Shown here: in pieces, positions 19,572 to 28,564 of the stretch
How the letters are laid out: each line of letters begins with the position of its first letter
How positions within the stretch are numbered: the first letter of the stretch is position 1
Source: Albimonas pacifica
GTDB taxonomy: Bacteria > Pseudomonadota > Alphaproteobacteria > Rhodobacterales > Rhodobacteraceae
DNA: 64,000 bases
Direction of reading: 5' to 3'
Assembly (NCBI RefSeq): GCF_900113695.1
Contig: NZ_FOQH01000001.1
Location: 248,001 to 312,000, forward strand
Program-made: the position numbers and the translations under genes
Notes under the pieces: generated by a model
What the model was told of the DNA's origin: nothing
Databases searched by the model: none
The model's input: only the letters and a program-made list of their open reading frames with translations

Positions 19572-20543
19572 TCAGGACAGGCGGCGTTCGAGGTCCGCCG
19601 CGCGCGGCGCGTCGCGGCCGGGGAGGCGGCCGGTCGCGCCGGGCGGCGTCAGGTAGGCGTGCAGCTCGTCCATGAAGGCGCGCACCACCCGCGGCTTCTG
19701 ATCGCCGTAGTTGTCCACCGCGATCAGCATCGGCGCCGGCAGGTCGTCGGTCAGCGGCAGGCGCAGGCAGCCGGTCTCGACGTCCAGCGGCTTCGGCGGG
19801 CGCAGGTTGAGGACCGAGTTCCCGAACCCCGCCGCCACCGCCCGCAGCACCGAGTCGTAGGAGCGCGAGCGGAACCCGATCACCGGCGGCAGCCCCGAGG
19901 CGCCCAGCAGCGTCAGCAGGTAGGTCACCGTCAGGGGCTGGCTGAGCAGCACGAAGGGATGCGCCGCCAGCTCGGCGATCGAGACGCTGTCGCGCGCCGC
20001 GAAGGGACCGGCGGCCGAGACCAGCGCATGCGGGGGCGAGGGGGTGATCTCGGTCACCCCCGCCTCGAAATCCGGGCCCAGGTCGTAGGCCAGCAGCAGG
20101 TCCAGCTCGCCCCGTTCCAGGAACCGTTTCAGCCGCGGCTGGTCCCCCTCCACCAGCGAGACCTTGAGGTTGGGCAGCTTCGCGCGCAGGCGGCTGAGCA
20201 CCTCGACCACGAACAGCGAGGCGAAGGGCTCGAAGCAGCCGATGCGCAGCTCGGAATGCTGGTCGGCGAGCGCGCTGAGCTCCTGCTGATAGCGCCGCTC
20301 GGCCGAGAGCAGCCGGCGCGCGGCCTGCATGAAGCGCTCCCCCTGCGGCGTCAGCCGGGCGCCCCGGCCGCGGCGGCGGTCGAAGACCCGCGCGCCCAGG
20401 TCGTGCTCCACCGCCTCGATCGCGGCGGTGATCGAGCTCTGCGCGATGCGCAGGGCGTCGCTGGCGCCCATGATGCTGCCGCTGTCCGCGACTGCGCAAA
20501 TGTAATGCAGCTGCTTGATGGTTGCCGGCACGATGGGCTCCAT
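19572..20543 (-). CDS. LysR-family transcriptional regulator
   Basis: A 323-residue LysR-type regulator. The N-terminal winged helix-turn-helix (about residues 7-66) contains the family pattern LHYICAVADSGSIMGASDAL...QSSITAAIEAVEHDLGARVFDR. A C-terminal effector-binding domain runs from about 95 to 300. It is transcribed divergently from the amidase gene across about 100 bases, the classic arrangement for a LysR protein controlling its neighbour. A regulatory role for the amidase and the following ABC transporter genes is inferred from that layout; the inducer is unknown. Confidence 0.9.
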   Translation of the reverse strand: MEPIVPATIKQLHYICAVADSGSIMGASDALRIAQSSITAAIEAVEHDLGARVFDRRRGRGARLTPQGERFMQAARRLLSAERRYQQELSALADQHSELRIGCFEPFASLFVVEVLSRLRAKLPNLKVSLVEGDQPRLKRFLERGELDLLLAYDLGPDFEAGVTEITPSPPHALVSAAGPFAARDSVSIAELAAHPFVLLSQPLTVTYLLTLLGASGLPPVIGFRSRSYDSVLRAVAAGFGNSVLNLRPPKPLDVETGCLRLPLTDDLPAPMLIAVDNYGDQKPRVVRAFMDELHAYLTPPGATGRLPGRDAPRAADLERRLS

Positions 20544-20560
20544 TCGCTATCGGGCGCCGA

Positions 20561-20612
20561 TCTGATCACCAAATTATGCATTTTATGGAACTGAATTTGC
20601 AATGCAGCATTT
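20561..20612. promoter_or_regulatory. Divergent LysR/amidase promoter region
   Basis: This stretch is markedly AT-rich compared with its flanks. It contains the palindrome AATGC-A-GCATT (20601-20611) and the inverted pair CAAATT (20570-20575) / AATTTG (20594-20599) with an 18-base spacer. It is the likely binding region for the divergent LysR regulator. Exact -35/-10 boxes are not clear. Confidence 0.45.
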
Positions 20613-20642
20613 GTGCAGACAACCTTGGGAGCCCCCGCCGGA

Positions 20643-22064
20643 ATGCTCGACACGCCGCGCCGCGCCACGCCGATGGACCAGGCGCCCGACCTGTGCCGAC
20701 TGGGCGCGTCGGCGCTGGCCGACGGCTACGCGCGCGGCGCGGTCTCGCCGGTGGAGGTCGCGAGGGCGGCGCTGGCCCGGGCCGAGGCCTGCCACGACGA
20801 GACCAACGCCTTCGTGCTGATCGACGCCGACCGGGCGCTGGAGCAGGCCCGCGCCTCCGAGGCCCGCTGGCGGGCGGGCGCGCCGCTCTCCCCGGTCGAC
20901 GGGGTGCCCGCCACGATCAAGGACATCGTCGCCGTCGCCGGCTGGCCCGCGCGCTACGGCTCGCACGCGACCGACCCCGCGCCGCAGGCGGCGGACGCCC
21001 CGGCGGTGGCGCGGATGCGGGCGGCGGGGCTGACCTTCCTCGGGCTGACCGCCACGCCGGAATTCGGCTGGAAGGCGGTGACCGACGGCGGCACGAGCGG
21101 CGGCGTCGTCAATCCCTGGGACCGGGCGCTGACGGCGGGCGGCTCCTCGGGCGGCGCGGGGGCCGCGGCGGCCTTCGGCGCGGGGGTGTTCCACCTGGGC
21201 ACCGACGGCGGCGGCTCGATCCGCATCCCCTCGGCCTTCTGCGGGATCTGCGGGATCAAGCCGACCTTCGGCCGGGTCGCCGCCTTCCCCGCCAGCCCCT
21301 TCGGCACCGTCGCCCATCTCGGCCCGATGACCCGGCGCGCCGAGGACATGGAGGCGATGCTCGCGGTCATGGCGGGCCGCGACCTCGCCGACTGGCTGCA
21401 GGGCGAGGGGCGCCTGCCCGCGCTTTCGACGGAGGAGTTCGCCCTCGACGGCGCACGCCTCGGCGTCTGGCGCACGCCCCCCTCGGGCGCGCTCGACAGG
21501 GACGTCGCGGCGGCCTTCGACGCGGCGCTGGCGACGCTGGTCGACGCGGGCGCGGAGCTGGTGGAGATCGAGCTGCCCATGGTCTCCGAGCTGCTGGGGA
21601 TCTTCAAGGCGCACTGGTACGCCGGGGCGGCGGCGCGCCTCTCGACCCTCGACGCGCAGGCCCGCGCGGCGGTCGATCCGGGGATGCAGGCGATCGCGGC
21701 CGAGGCCGAGCGCGGGTCCGTCGTCGACTACCTCGCCGCCGTTTCCGCGCGCGCCGCCTTCGGCGCGGCCATGGACCGGCTGGCCGAGGGGCTGGACCTG
21801 ATCGTCTCACCCGCCGTCGCGGTCCCGCCCTTCAAGGCGGGGGAGGAGGTTCCCCCCGGCTCCGGCCTGCCGCGCTGGATCGAGTGGGCGGGCTTCTCCT
21901 ACCCGATCAACCTCTCCCAGCAGCCGGCCGCCTCGATGCCCATGGGGCGGACCCGGTCGGGCGCGCCGCTCGGCCTGCAGGCGATCGCGGGGCGCGGGCG
22001 CGACGCCCGGGTCTGCGCCTTCGCCCGCGCCTGGCAGGCGCTGCGCCCCGAAAGTTTCCTGTGA
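20643..22064 (+). CDS. Amidase (amidase-signature family)
   Basis: A 473-residue amidase-signature hydrolase. The Ser-cisSer-Lys triad can be placed: K93 (ATIKDIV), S168 in GGSSGGAG, and S192 in the GTDGGGSIRIPS block. Expected role: hydrolysis of a carboxylic amide to acid plus ammonia or amine in the cytoplasm. It is divergent from LysR and followed by a five-gene amide/branched-chain amino-acid type ABC importer, suggesting the importer brings in its substrate. In-frame starts at GTG 20613 and ATG 20673 are alternatives; I prefer ATG 20643, which leaves room for the promoter. Confidence 0.88.
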   Translation: MLDTPRRATPMDQAPDLCRLGASALADGYARGAVSPVEVARAALARAEACHDETNAFVLIDADRALEQARASEARWRAGAPLSPVDGVPATIKDIVAVAGWPARYGSHATDPAPQAADAPAVARMRAAGLTFLGLTATPEFGWKAVTDGGTSGGVVNPWDRALTAGGSSGGAGAAAAFGAGVFHLGTDGGGSIRIPSAFCGICGIKPTFGRVAAFPASPFGTVAHLGPMTRRAEDMEAMLAVMAGRDLADWLQGEGRLPALSTEEFALDGARLGVWRTPPSGALDRDVAAAFDAALATLVDAGAELVEIELPMVSELLGIFKAHWYAGAAARLSTLDAQARAAVDPGMQAIAAEAERGSVVDYLAAVSARAAFGAAMDRLAEGLDLIVSPAVAVPPFKAGEEVPPGSGLPRWIEWAGFSYPINLSQQPAASMPMGRTRSGAPLGLQAIAGRGRDARVCAFARAWQALRPESFL

Positions 22065-22167
22065 GGCGCCGCCCCGCAGGCCCCCCAGCGCCCCGGGTCG
22101 CGACCCGGCGCGTCGCCCTCGCCGGACCAGGCCCGGCCAGACGGATCGACAGGAAGGAACGCAGCAC

Positions 22168-23463
22168 ATGATGAACAGACGAGCCCTGCTCGGCGGCGCG
22201 GCCGCCGGCGGCGCGGCGGGGGCCGCGCTGCTCTCGGGCCTCAACACGGCCCGCGCCCAGGACGGCGAGACGGTGCACGTGGGATCGGCCCTGCCGCTGT
22301 CGGGCGCCGCGGCGGCCGACGGGATCGAGTTCCGCAACGGCCTCGAGCTGGCGGTGACCGAGATCAACGCCGCCGGCGGCATCCTCGGCCGCCCGGTCGA
22401 GCTGCATGTCGAGGATACCGGCGACATGGGCGCCTCGAACACCTCGCAGGCGATGCAGCGGCTGATCGACCGCTACGAGACGCCGGTGATCGTCAACGGC
22501 TACAACGTCGGCACCTCGATGGTCGAGATGGACGTGGCCGCCGACAACGACGTGCTGTTCACCCACTACAACACGGTGATCTCGCACAACACCAAGTTCC
22601 TGGAGGACCCGGAGCGCTACTACGGCTCGTTCCAGGGCGATCCGCCGGAGCTCTACTACGGCCTCAACCTGCTGCCCTACCTCAACAGCCTGATCGAGGC
22701 CGGCGCCTGGACGCCGGAGAACCGCAAGATCGCGCTGATCCCCTCGGCCAACGAATACTCGATCGTCATCGCCAACGCGGTGCGCGACAAGGCGGCGGAA
22801 TACGGCTGGGAGGTCTCGCTCTACGAGACCGTGCCCTTCCCCAACAACCAGTGGGGGCCGGTGCTGGCCAAGCTGCGCCAGGACCCGCCGGCGGTGATCG
22901 CGGTCACCCACTTCCTGCCGCAGGATCTGGCGCAGTTCATGCAGCAGTTCGTGCCGCAGCCGACCCGGTCGCTGGTCTACATGCAGTACGGCCCCTCGCT
23001 GCCGGCCTTCCGCGAGATCGGCGGGGATGCGGTGAAGGGCGTGCTCTACTCGACCACCGTCGCCTGCCTGCCCGACGACTACGCCAAGGGCTTCCGGGAC
23101 GCCTATCTGGCGGCCTTCGGCGCCAATTCGTCGCCGATGACCGGCTCGCAGACCTACGACGGGCTGTGGAAATGGGCGCTGTCGGCGGCCATCGCCGGCG
23201 GCCCCGGCGCGCCCTTCGACAAGGAGCAGGCCCAGAAGATCGCGGCCGTCCAGCGCAAGCTGGTGTTCCGCGGCGTGAACGGCGTCTGCCACGTCGACCC
23301 GGAGGGCCAGTCGGCCTTCTCCTACCCGGCGCAGACCCCCGACCCCTCGCTGGGCATGCCGCACCAGTTCCTGCAGCACCAGGACCTGACGGTGCCGCCG
23401 ATCCTGGTCGGCCCCGCGCTCTACGCCAACGGCGAGTTCCTCACGCCGCCCTGGCTGGGATGA
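22168..23463 (+). CDS. ABC transporter substrate-binding protein (urea/short-chain amide/branched-chain amino-acid type)
   Basis: A 431-residue periplasmic binding protein of the Leu/Ile/Val or amide family (type I fold). The signal region MNRRALLGGAAAGGAAGAAL has a twin-arginine-like start and an ARA/Q cleavage site near residue 30. The mature part opens with VHVGSALPLSGAAAADG and AVTEINAAGGILGRPVEL, hallmark segments of this family. AGGAAGGA precedes the two adjacent ATGs (22168, 22171). The stop overlaps the first ATPase gene. Ligand is unknown; the amidase upstream favours an amide or N-acyl compound. Confidence 0.88.
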   Translation: MMNRRALLGGAAAGGAAGAALLSGLNTARAQDGETVHVGSALPLSGAAAADGIEFRNGLELAVTEINAAGGILGRPVELHVEDTGDMGASNTSQAMQRLIDRYETPVIVNGYNVGTSMVEMDVAADNDVLFTHYNTVISHNTKFLEDPERYYGSFQGDPPELYYGLNLLPYLNSLIEAGAWTPENRKIALIPSANEYSIVIANAVRDKAAEYGWEVSLYETVPFPNNQWGPVLAKLRQDPPAVIAVTHFLPQDLAQFMQQFVPQPTRSLVYMQYGPSLPAFREIGGDAVKGVLYSTTVACLPDDYAKGFRDAYLAAFGANSSPMTGSQTYDGLWKWALSAAIAGGPGAPFDKEQAQKIAAVQRKLVFRGVNGVCHVDPEGQSAFSYPAQTPDPSLGMPHQFLQHQDLTVPPILVGPALYANGEFLTPPWLG

Positions 23464-24251
23464 GCACGCAGGCCCTTCTCGCCTGCCACGAGGTGAGCCG
23501 TCACTACGGCTCCCTCAAGGCTGTCGACGGCGCCTCGCTGGACGTCTCTTCCGGCGAGGTCCTCGGCATCGGCGGCCCCAACGGCGCGGGCAAGACCACG
23601 TTCTTCGACGTGATCACCGGGGTGACGCCGCCCACCTCCGGGCGCATCGAATTCGACGGGCGCGACATCACCGAGGCCGGGGCGGACGAGATCTGCCACG
23701 CCGGGATCGCCCGTACCTTCCAGCTCAACGCCGCCTTCGAGCACCTGACCGTGCTCGAGAACGTGCAGGTCGCCGCCCAGTTCGGCCGCCACGCCCGCCG
23801 CTTCCCCGGCTTCCGCCTGTCGCGCGCGAGCCGGCAGGCGGCGGAGCGGGCGCTCGACTTCGCGGGCCTTTCCTCCAAGGCGCACATGACGGCGGGGGCG
23901 CTGCCGGTGCTCGACCGCAAGCTGCTGATGATCGCGGGCGCCATGGCGACCGAGCCGCGGATGGTGTTCCTCGACGAGCCCGTCGGCGGCCTGAACGCCG
24001 AGGAGATCGACCTGATCCAGGGCCTGGTGCGCCGGATGCAGGGGCAGGGCGTGACCATCGTGCTGATCGAGCACGTGATGCGCTTCCTGCTGACCCTCTC
24101 GACCCGGGTGCTGATCATGCACCACGGCCAGATCATCTTCGAAGGCCCCCCCGACCGCGTGGCCGAGGACGCGACGGTGGTCGAGACCTACCTCGGCCAG
24201 GGCGCCGCGGGCCGGCTGAAGAAGCATTTCTCGGAGGGCGCCGATGCCTGA
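23460..24251 (+). CDS. ABC transporter ATP-binding protein, LivG type
   Basis: A 263-residue ATPase with Walker A GPNGAGKTT at residues 39-47 and Walker B MVFLDEPVGGLN. The usual LSGGQ signature region reads GALPVLDRKLLMIAGAM, which lacks the SGG core and is unusual for an active ATPase. The long insert between Walker A and signature (RHARRFPGFRLSRASRQ) is normal for LivG proteins. It overlaps the binding-protein gene by ATGA and the next ATPase gene by 8 bases. Confidence 0.85.
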   Translation: MSTQALLACHEVSRHYGSLKAVDGASLDVSSGEVLGIGGPNGAGKTTFFDVITGVTPPTSGRIEFDGRDITEAGADEICHAGIARTFQLNAAFEHLTVLENVQVAAQFGRHARRFPGFRLSRASRQAAERALDFAGLSSKAHMTAGALPVLDRKLLMIAGAMATEPRMVFLDEPVGGLNAEEIDLIQGLVRRMQGQGVTIVLIEHVMRFLLTLSTRVLIMHHGQIIFEGPPDRVAEDATVVETYLGQGAAGRLKKHFSEGADA

Positions 24252-24975
24252 CCCGACCGGAGCGGCCGTCGCCCTGGCGCTGAAGGACGTGCGGGCGGGC
24301 TACGGCGGGCCCGACGTCCTCAAGGGCGTCTCGCTGGAGGTGCCGAGGGGCTGCATCGTCACCGTCGTGGGGCCCAACGGCCACGGCAAGTCGACGCTGC
24401 TGCGCACCGTCTCGGGCCTCACGCGGCTGCGGGGCGGCAGGATCCTCGCGCTCGGGGCCGAGATCCAGGACCACGCCGCCCACCGCCGCGCCGCCGCCGG
24501 CATCGCCCACGTGCCCCAGGGCGACCTGCTGTTCCCCGACATGACCGTGCTCGAGAACCTGCGCATGGGCGCCTATCTCGAGCGCGACGCCGCGCAGGAG
24601 AAGCGCCGGCTCGACGAGGTCTTCGCGCTCCTCCCCCGCCTCGCCGAGCGCAGGACGCAGGTCGCGGCCTCCCTCTCGGGCGGCGAGCGGCGGATGGTCG
24701 GGATCGGCCGCGGGCTGATGGCCGGCGGTCAGGTCCTGATGCTCGACGAGCCGTCGCTGGGCCTCGCGCCGCTGGTGATCGAGCAGATCTACGAGGTCAT
24801 CGCCCGCCTGCGCGAGCAGGGCCGCACCATCCTGCTGGTCGAGGAGAACCCCGCCCGCGTCGCCGAGCTGAGCGACGTGATGCACCTGTTCGACGACGGC
24901 GAGATCGTGTGGTCCGGCGCGCCCGACGACCTGATGAACCGCGAGGAGCTTCTCGCGACCTACCTGGGAGGCTGA
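24244..24975 (+). CDS. ABC transporter ATP-binding protein, LivF type
   Basis: A 243-residue ATPase with Walker A GPNGHGKST at residues 43-51, a complete signature LSGGERRMVGIGRGLM, and Walker B LMLDEPSLGLAPL. The SLGLAP motif is typical of LivF/UrtE partners. It pairs with the LivG-type subunit, whose own signature is degenerate, so this subunit may contribute the canonical composite site. Confidence 0.9.
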   Translation: MPDPTGAAVALALKDVRAGYGGPDVLKGVSLEVPRGCIVTVVGPNGHGKSTLLRTVSGLTRLRGGRILALGAEIQDHAAHRRAAAGIAHVPQGDLLFPDMTVLENLRMGAYLERDAAQEKRRLDEVFALLPRLAERRTQVAASLSGGERRMVGIGRGLMAGGQVLMLDEPSLGLAPLVIEQIYEVIARLREQGRTILLVEENPARVAELSDVMHLFDDGEIVWSGAPDDLMNREELLATYLGG

Positions 24976-24978
24976 GCG

Positions 24979-25866
24979 ATGCTGGACGTCGTCGTCGCCG
25001 TCGTCACGACGGCCCTGACCAACGGCGCGCTCTATGCGCTGGCGACCATCGGGCTGTCGCTGGTCTGGGGCTCGATGGGAATGCTGAACATGGCCCATGG
25101 CGGGCTGCTGGCGCTGGGCGGATACGCGGCCTACACCGGCTCGGTCCAGCTCGGGCTGCCGCTGCCGCTGGCCATCGTCTTCGCCATGCTGGCGGGCGCG
25201 GCGATGGGCGCGCTGCTCCACCTGCTGGTGGTGCGCCAGCTGCTGCGCAGCTCCGGCGCGGGGTTCGAGACCGCGGTGATGATCGCGACCGTCGGCATCT
25301 CGATCGCGCTGCAGAACGCGCTGCTGCTGCTCTACGGCGGGCAGCCGCTGGGCCAGCCCTTCGACGTGCCGGGCTCGATCCCGGTGGGCGCCGGCGCGGT
25401 GCCCTGGCTGAACGTGACCATCGTGCTGGTCTCGGTCGGGGTGATGGCCGCGGCCTCGCTGCTGATCGCGCGCACGAAGATGGGCCGGGCGATCCGGGCC
25501 ACGGCGCAGAACCGCGACGCCGCCCTGCTGATGGGCGTGCCGGTGCAGCGGGTCTACCTGCAGGTGCTGGCGCTCTCGGGCGCGCTGGCGGGGATCTGCG
25601 GGGTGCTGGTCAGCTCGATCACCCAGCTGACCCCGACGCTGGGGGCGGACCCGATGCTGAAGGCCTTCATCATGTGCGTGGTGGCGGGCCTGGGGAACCT
25701 TCCCGGCGCCATCGCCGCCGCCTTCGGCCTGGCCCTGGTCGAGGCCGCCATGCAGTTCGCCGCCGGCGCCCGCTGGGGCTTCCCGACGCTGCTGCTGCTG
25801 GTCATCGCCATCCTGATCTGGCGGCCCGCCGGCCTGTTCGGCCGCGCCCGCATCCAGCGCCTGTGA
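24979..25866 (+). CDS. ABC transporter permease, LivH type
   Basis: A 295-residue inner-membrane permease of the branched-chain amino-acid/urea family with about eight hydrophobic segments. It opens with TTALTNGALYALATIGLSLVWG and has the family segment GLGNLPGAIAAAFGLALVE near the C-terminus. A GGGAGG site lies upstream of ATG 24979. It sits between the ATPase pair and the LivM-type permease in one operon. Confidence 0.9.
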   Translation: MLDVVVAVVTTALTNGALYALATIGLSLVWGSMGMLNMAHGGLLALGGYAAYTGSVQLGLPLPLAIVFAMLAGAAMGALLHLLVVRQLLRSSGAGFETAVMIATVGISIALQNALLLLYGGQPLGQPFDVPGSIPVGAGAVPWLNVTIVLVSVGVMAAASLLIARTKMGRAIRATAQNRDAALLMGVPVQRVYLQVLALSGALAGICGVLVSSITQLTPTLGADPMLKAFIMCVVAGLGNLPGAIAAAFGLALVEAAMQFAAGARWGFPTLLLLVIAILIWRPAGLFGRARIQRL

Positions 25867-25873
25867 GGAGATC

Positions 25874-26923
25874 ATGAGCGACGCGACACTCTCCGCCGAG
25901 GCGCCCGCGGCCGCGGCCGCGGGCCTGCCGGCCGCCGACCGCTCCTGGACGCGGGACCTCGCGATCGGCCTGGTGGTGCTGGCCATCGCCGCGGCGCTGC
26001 CGTTCCTGATCGACAGCCGCTACGTGATGGGCCAGATCATCCTGGCGCTGGTCTGGGCCTCGGTCGCGGTCCAGTGGAACCTGATCTTCGGCTACGCCGG
26101 GATCTTCAGCCTGGCGCAGATGGCGATCTTCGCCATCGGCGGCTACGGCTGCGCGATGCTGAGCCACTATTTCGGCTGGTCGGTCTGGGTCTCGATCCCC
26201 GCCGGCGCGGGCGGGGCGATGCTGGCCTCGATGGTGATGGGGCTCGCCTGCCTGCGGCTCTCGGGCGTCTACGTGGCGCTGCTGACCTACGCCATCGCGC
26301 AGGTGATCTACCTGCTGATCGTCACCGACACCGAGTGCTTCTACTACGAGGGCGCCTCCTGCCGGCAGCTCACCGGCGGGGCCACCGGCTTCGCCCGCTT
26401 CGGCAGCTTCGGCACGCGCGAGTGGCTGCGCGGCGACTGGATCATGGGCAACTACGGCATCGTGCTGGCGGGCTTCGTGCTGACCCTGCTGATGAGCTGG
26501 TTCATCATCCGATCGCCCATGGGCCTCGCCTTCAAGGCGCTGCGCGACAATCCCGCCTATGCGGTCGCGCGCGGGGTGAACCGCTTCCACACGCAGCTGC
26601 TGGTCTTCGCCCTCTCGGCCTTCTTCACCGGGCTGACGGGGGGCCTCTACGCCGTGCACTTCCAGGCGATCGGGCCGGACGTGTTCTCGATGACCAACCT
26701 GCTGTTCGTGCTGGCCATCGTGGTGGTGGGGGGCGTCGGGACCTTCTGGGGGCCGGTCGCGGGCGCCGTGCTGCTGATGCTCGCCGACGAGGCGATGCGC
26801 GAGACGGGCGAGTTCCGCACGCTGGGCCTCGGCCTGATCATCGCGGCGGCGACCGTGCTGCTGCCCAAGGGGCTCGCCGGCCTCGCCGGCGACCTCGCCA
26901 AACGCCTCTCCTCCAAGGGATAA
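25874..26923 (+). CDS. ABC transporter permease, LivM type
   Basis: A 349-residue inner-membrane permease. After an Ala-rich N-terminal 25 residues come about nine hydrophobic segments with LivM features (LALVWASVAVQWNLIFGYAG, FKALRDNPAYA, and VVVGGVGTFWGPVAGA). GAGGAG precedes the ATG by five bases. It completes a five-component importer and is followed four bases later by the GMC oxidoreductase gene. Confidence 0.9.
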   Translation: MSDATLSAEAPAAAAAGLPAADRSWTRDLAIGLVVLAIAAALPFLIDSRYVMGQIILALVWASVAVQWNLIFGYAGIFSLAQMAIFAIGGYGCAMLSHYFGWSVWVSIPAGAGGAMLASMVMGLACLRLSGVYVALLTYAIAQVIYLLIVTDTECFYYEGASCRQLTGGATGFARFGSFGTREWLRGDWIMGNYGIVLAGFVLTLLMSWFIIRSPMGLAFKALRDNPAYAVARGVNRFHTQLLVFALSAFFTGLTGGLYAVHFQAIGPDVFSMTNLLFVLAIVVVGGVGTFWGPVAGAVLLMLADEAMRETGEFRTLGLGLIIAAATVLLPKGLAGLAGDLAKRLSSKG

Positions 26924-26926
26924 GAC

Positions 26927-28507
26927 ATGTACGACGCGATCATCCTCGGCGCCGGCTCGGCAGGCTGCGTGCTGGCCAACCGCCTCTCGGCCGACCCGGC
27001 GCGCAAGGTGCTGGTGCTGGAGGCGGGGGGCCAGCCCTCGATCACCTCGCGCATGCCCTCCGACTGGGTGGCGCTGTTCAACACCCATGAGGACTGGGGC
27101 TACCACACCGTCCCGCAGGCGGGCTGCCGCGGGCGGCGCATCTTCTGGCCGCGGGGCAAGATGGTGGGCGGCTCCGGCTCGATGAACGCGATGATCTACA
27201 TCCGCGGCCTGCCCTACGACTTCGACCGGTGGGAGGCGCTGGGCAACCCCGGCTGGGGCTGGAAGGATGTGTTCGAGGACTTCAAGTCCTTCGAGGGCAA
27301 CAAGGACATCCAGGACGAGTTCCACGGCAACGCGGGCCCCCTGCACGTCCAGCACCCCGAATACCTGCACCCCTACGAGCAGGCCTATGTCGACGCCGGC
27401 GTGAACCTCGGCTACCCGCGCAACGACGACTACAACGGCGCCAGCCAGGAGGGCTTCGGCTTCTTCCAGTTCACCATCCGCGAGGGCGAGCGCTCGGGCA
27501 CCGGGCGCGCCTACCTCAAGCCGGCGATGGAGCGGGAGAACCTGACCCTCAAGACCGGCGTCCTGCTGACCGGCCTGATCGTCGAGAAGGGCCGCGTGAA
27601 GGGCGTGCGATACCTCGAGAACGGCGTGCCCGGCTCGGTCGAGACGGACGGCGAGGTGTTCCTGACCGCCGGCGCCATCGGCTCGGCCCAGCTCATGCTG
27701 CTCTCGGGCGTCGGGCCGGCGGACGAGCTGAAGGCGGTGGGCGTCGATCCGGTCCATGACCTGCCGGGCGTGGGCAAGAACCTGGTCGACCACATCAACA
27801 TCCCCTTCTCCTATTACACGAAGGAGAACGAGGGCATCGGCGCCTGGACGGCCGAGGATCTGGCGGCCTCCCAGAAGGAGTGGGAGGAGTCGAAGACCGG
27901 CATCCGCGCCTCCGCCTGGGTGGCGGCCTCGGCCCATGTCCGCTCGCGTCCCGACGTCGAGCCGGACCTGCAGTTCTACGGCGCCGTCTCGCCCCAGCGC
28001 GACTACGGGCGGTTCCTCGCCTCGAAGGCGGGGTTCACCTTCCACTGCACCCTGCAGCGGCCGGAGTCGGTGGGCGAGATCACGCTCCGCACCGCCGACC
28101 CGGTGGCCTATCCGCTGATCGACCCGAAGTATTTCACCTCCGACCCCACGGGTCAGGACATCGCCACCCTGATCCGCGGCATCCGCATCCAGCGCGAGGT
28201 GGCGGCCACCGACCCGCTCGCCTCGCTGCTGGACGGCGAGATGCAGCCCTCGGCCGAGTGCCGGACCGACGAGGAGCTGGAGCACTACATCCGCGGCCAC
28301 TGCACCACGCTCTACCACGCCTCGGGCACCTGCAAGATGGGCCGGGACGAGATGGCGGTGGTGGACCCCGAGACCTTCAGGGTCCACGGGCTGGAGGGGC
28401 TGCGGATCTGCGACGCCTCGCTGTTCCCCAAGATGATCTCGGGCAACATCAACACCACCACCGTGCTGTTCGCCGAGCGCTGCGCGCGCGCGGCGATCGG
28501 CGGCTGA
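26927..28507 (+). CDS. GMC-family FAD-dependent oxidoreductase (choline/alcohol dehydrogenase-like)
   Basis: A 526-residue flavoenzyme with the N-terminal ADP-binding motif GAGSAGC (residues 8-14), the GMC signature MVGGSGSMNAMIYIRG, and the C-terminal catalytic pair H464 (YHASGTCKMG) and N509 (NINTTT). It should oxidise an alcohol group of a small substrate in the cytoplasm. Tight linkage to the importer (4-base gap) suggests it acts on the imported compound or on the product of the amidase or deacetylase. It is not choline dehydrogenase on sequence grounds I can judge; substrate unknown. Confidence 0.88.
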   Translation: MYDAIILGAGSAGCVLANRLSADPARKVLVLEAGGQPSITSRMPSDWVALFNTHEDWGYHTVPQAGCRGRRIFWPRGKMVGGSGSMNAMIYIRGLPYDFDRWEALGNPGWGWKDVFEDFKSFEGNKDIQDEFHGNAGPLHVQHPEYLHPYEQAYVDAGVNLGYPRNDDYNGASQEGFGFFQFTIREGERSGTGRAYLKPAMERENLTLKTGVLLTGLIVEKGRVKGVRYLENGVPGSVETDGEVFLTAGAIGSAQLMLLSGVGPADELKAVGVDPVHDLPGVGKNLVDHINIPFSYYTKENEGIGAWTAEDLAASQKEWEESKTGIRASAWVAASAHVRSRPDVEPDLQFYGAVSPQRDYGRFLASKAGFTFHCTLQRPESVGEITLRTADPVAYPLIDPKYFTSDPTGQDIATLIRGIRIQREVAATDPLASLLDGEMQPSAECRTDEELEHYIRGHCTTLYHASGTCKMGRDEMAVVDPETFRVHGLEGLRICDASLFPKMISGNINTTTVLFAERCARAAIGG

Positions 28508-28564
28508 TCCTGGCGGCCCCGGCGCCGCGCCGGGGCCGCTCCGCGACCCAGGGAGGAATAGACC

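Noticed and set aside
22095-22106. Palindrome GGGTCGCGACCC, also found at 12274-12285
   Set aside because: Both copies are GC-rich and in unrelated contexts; in DNA of this composition such a short palindrome can recur by chance.
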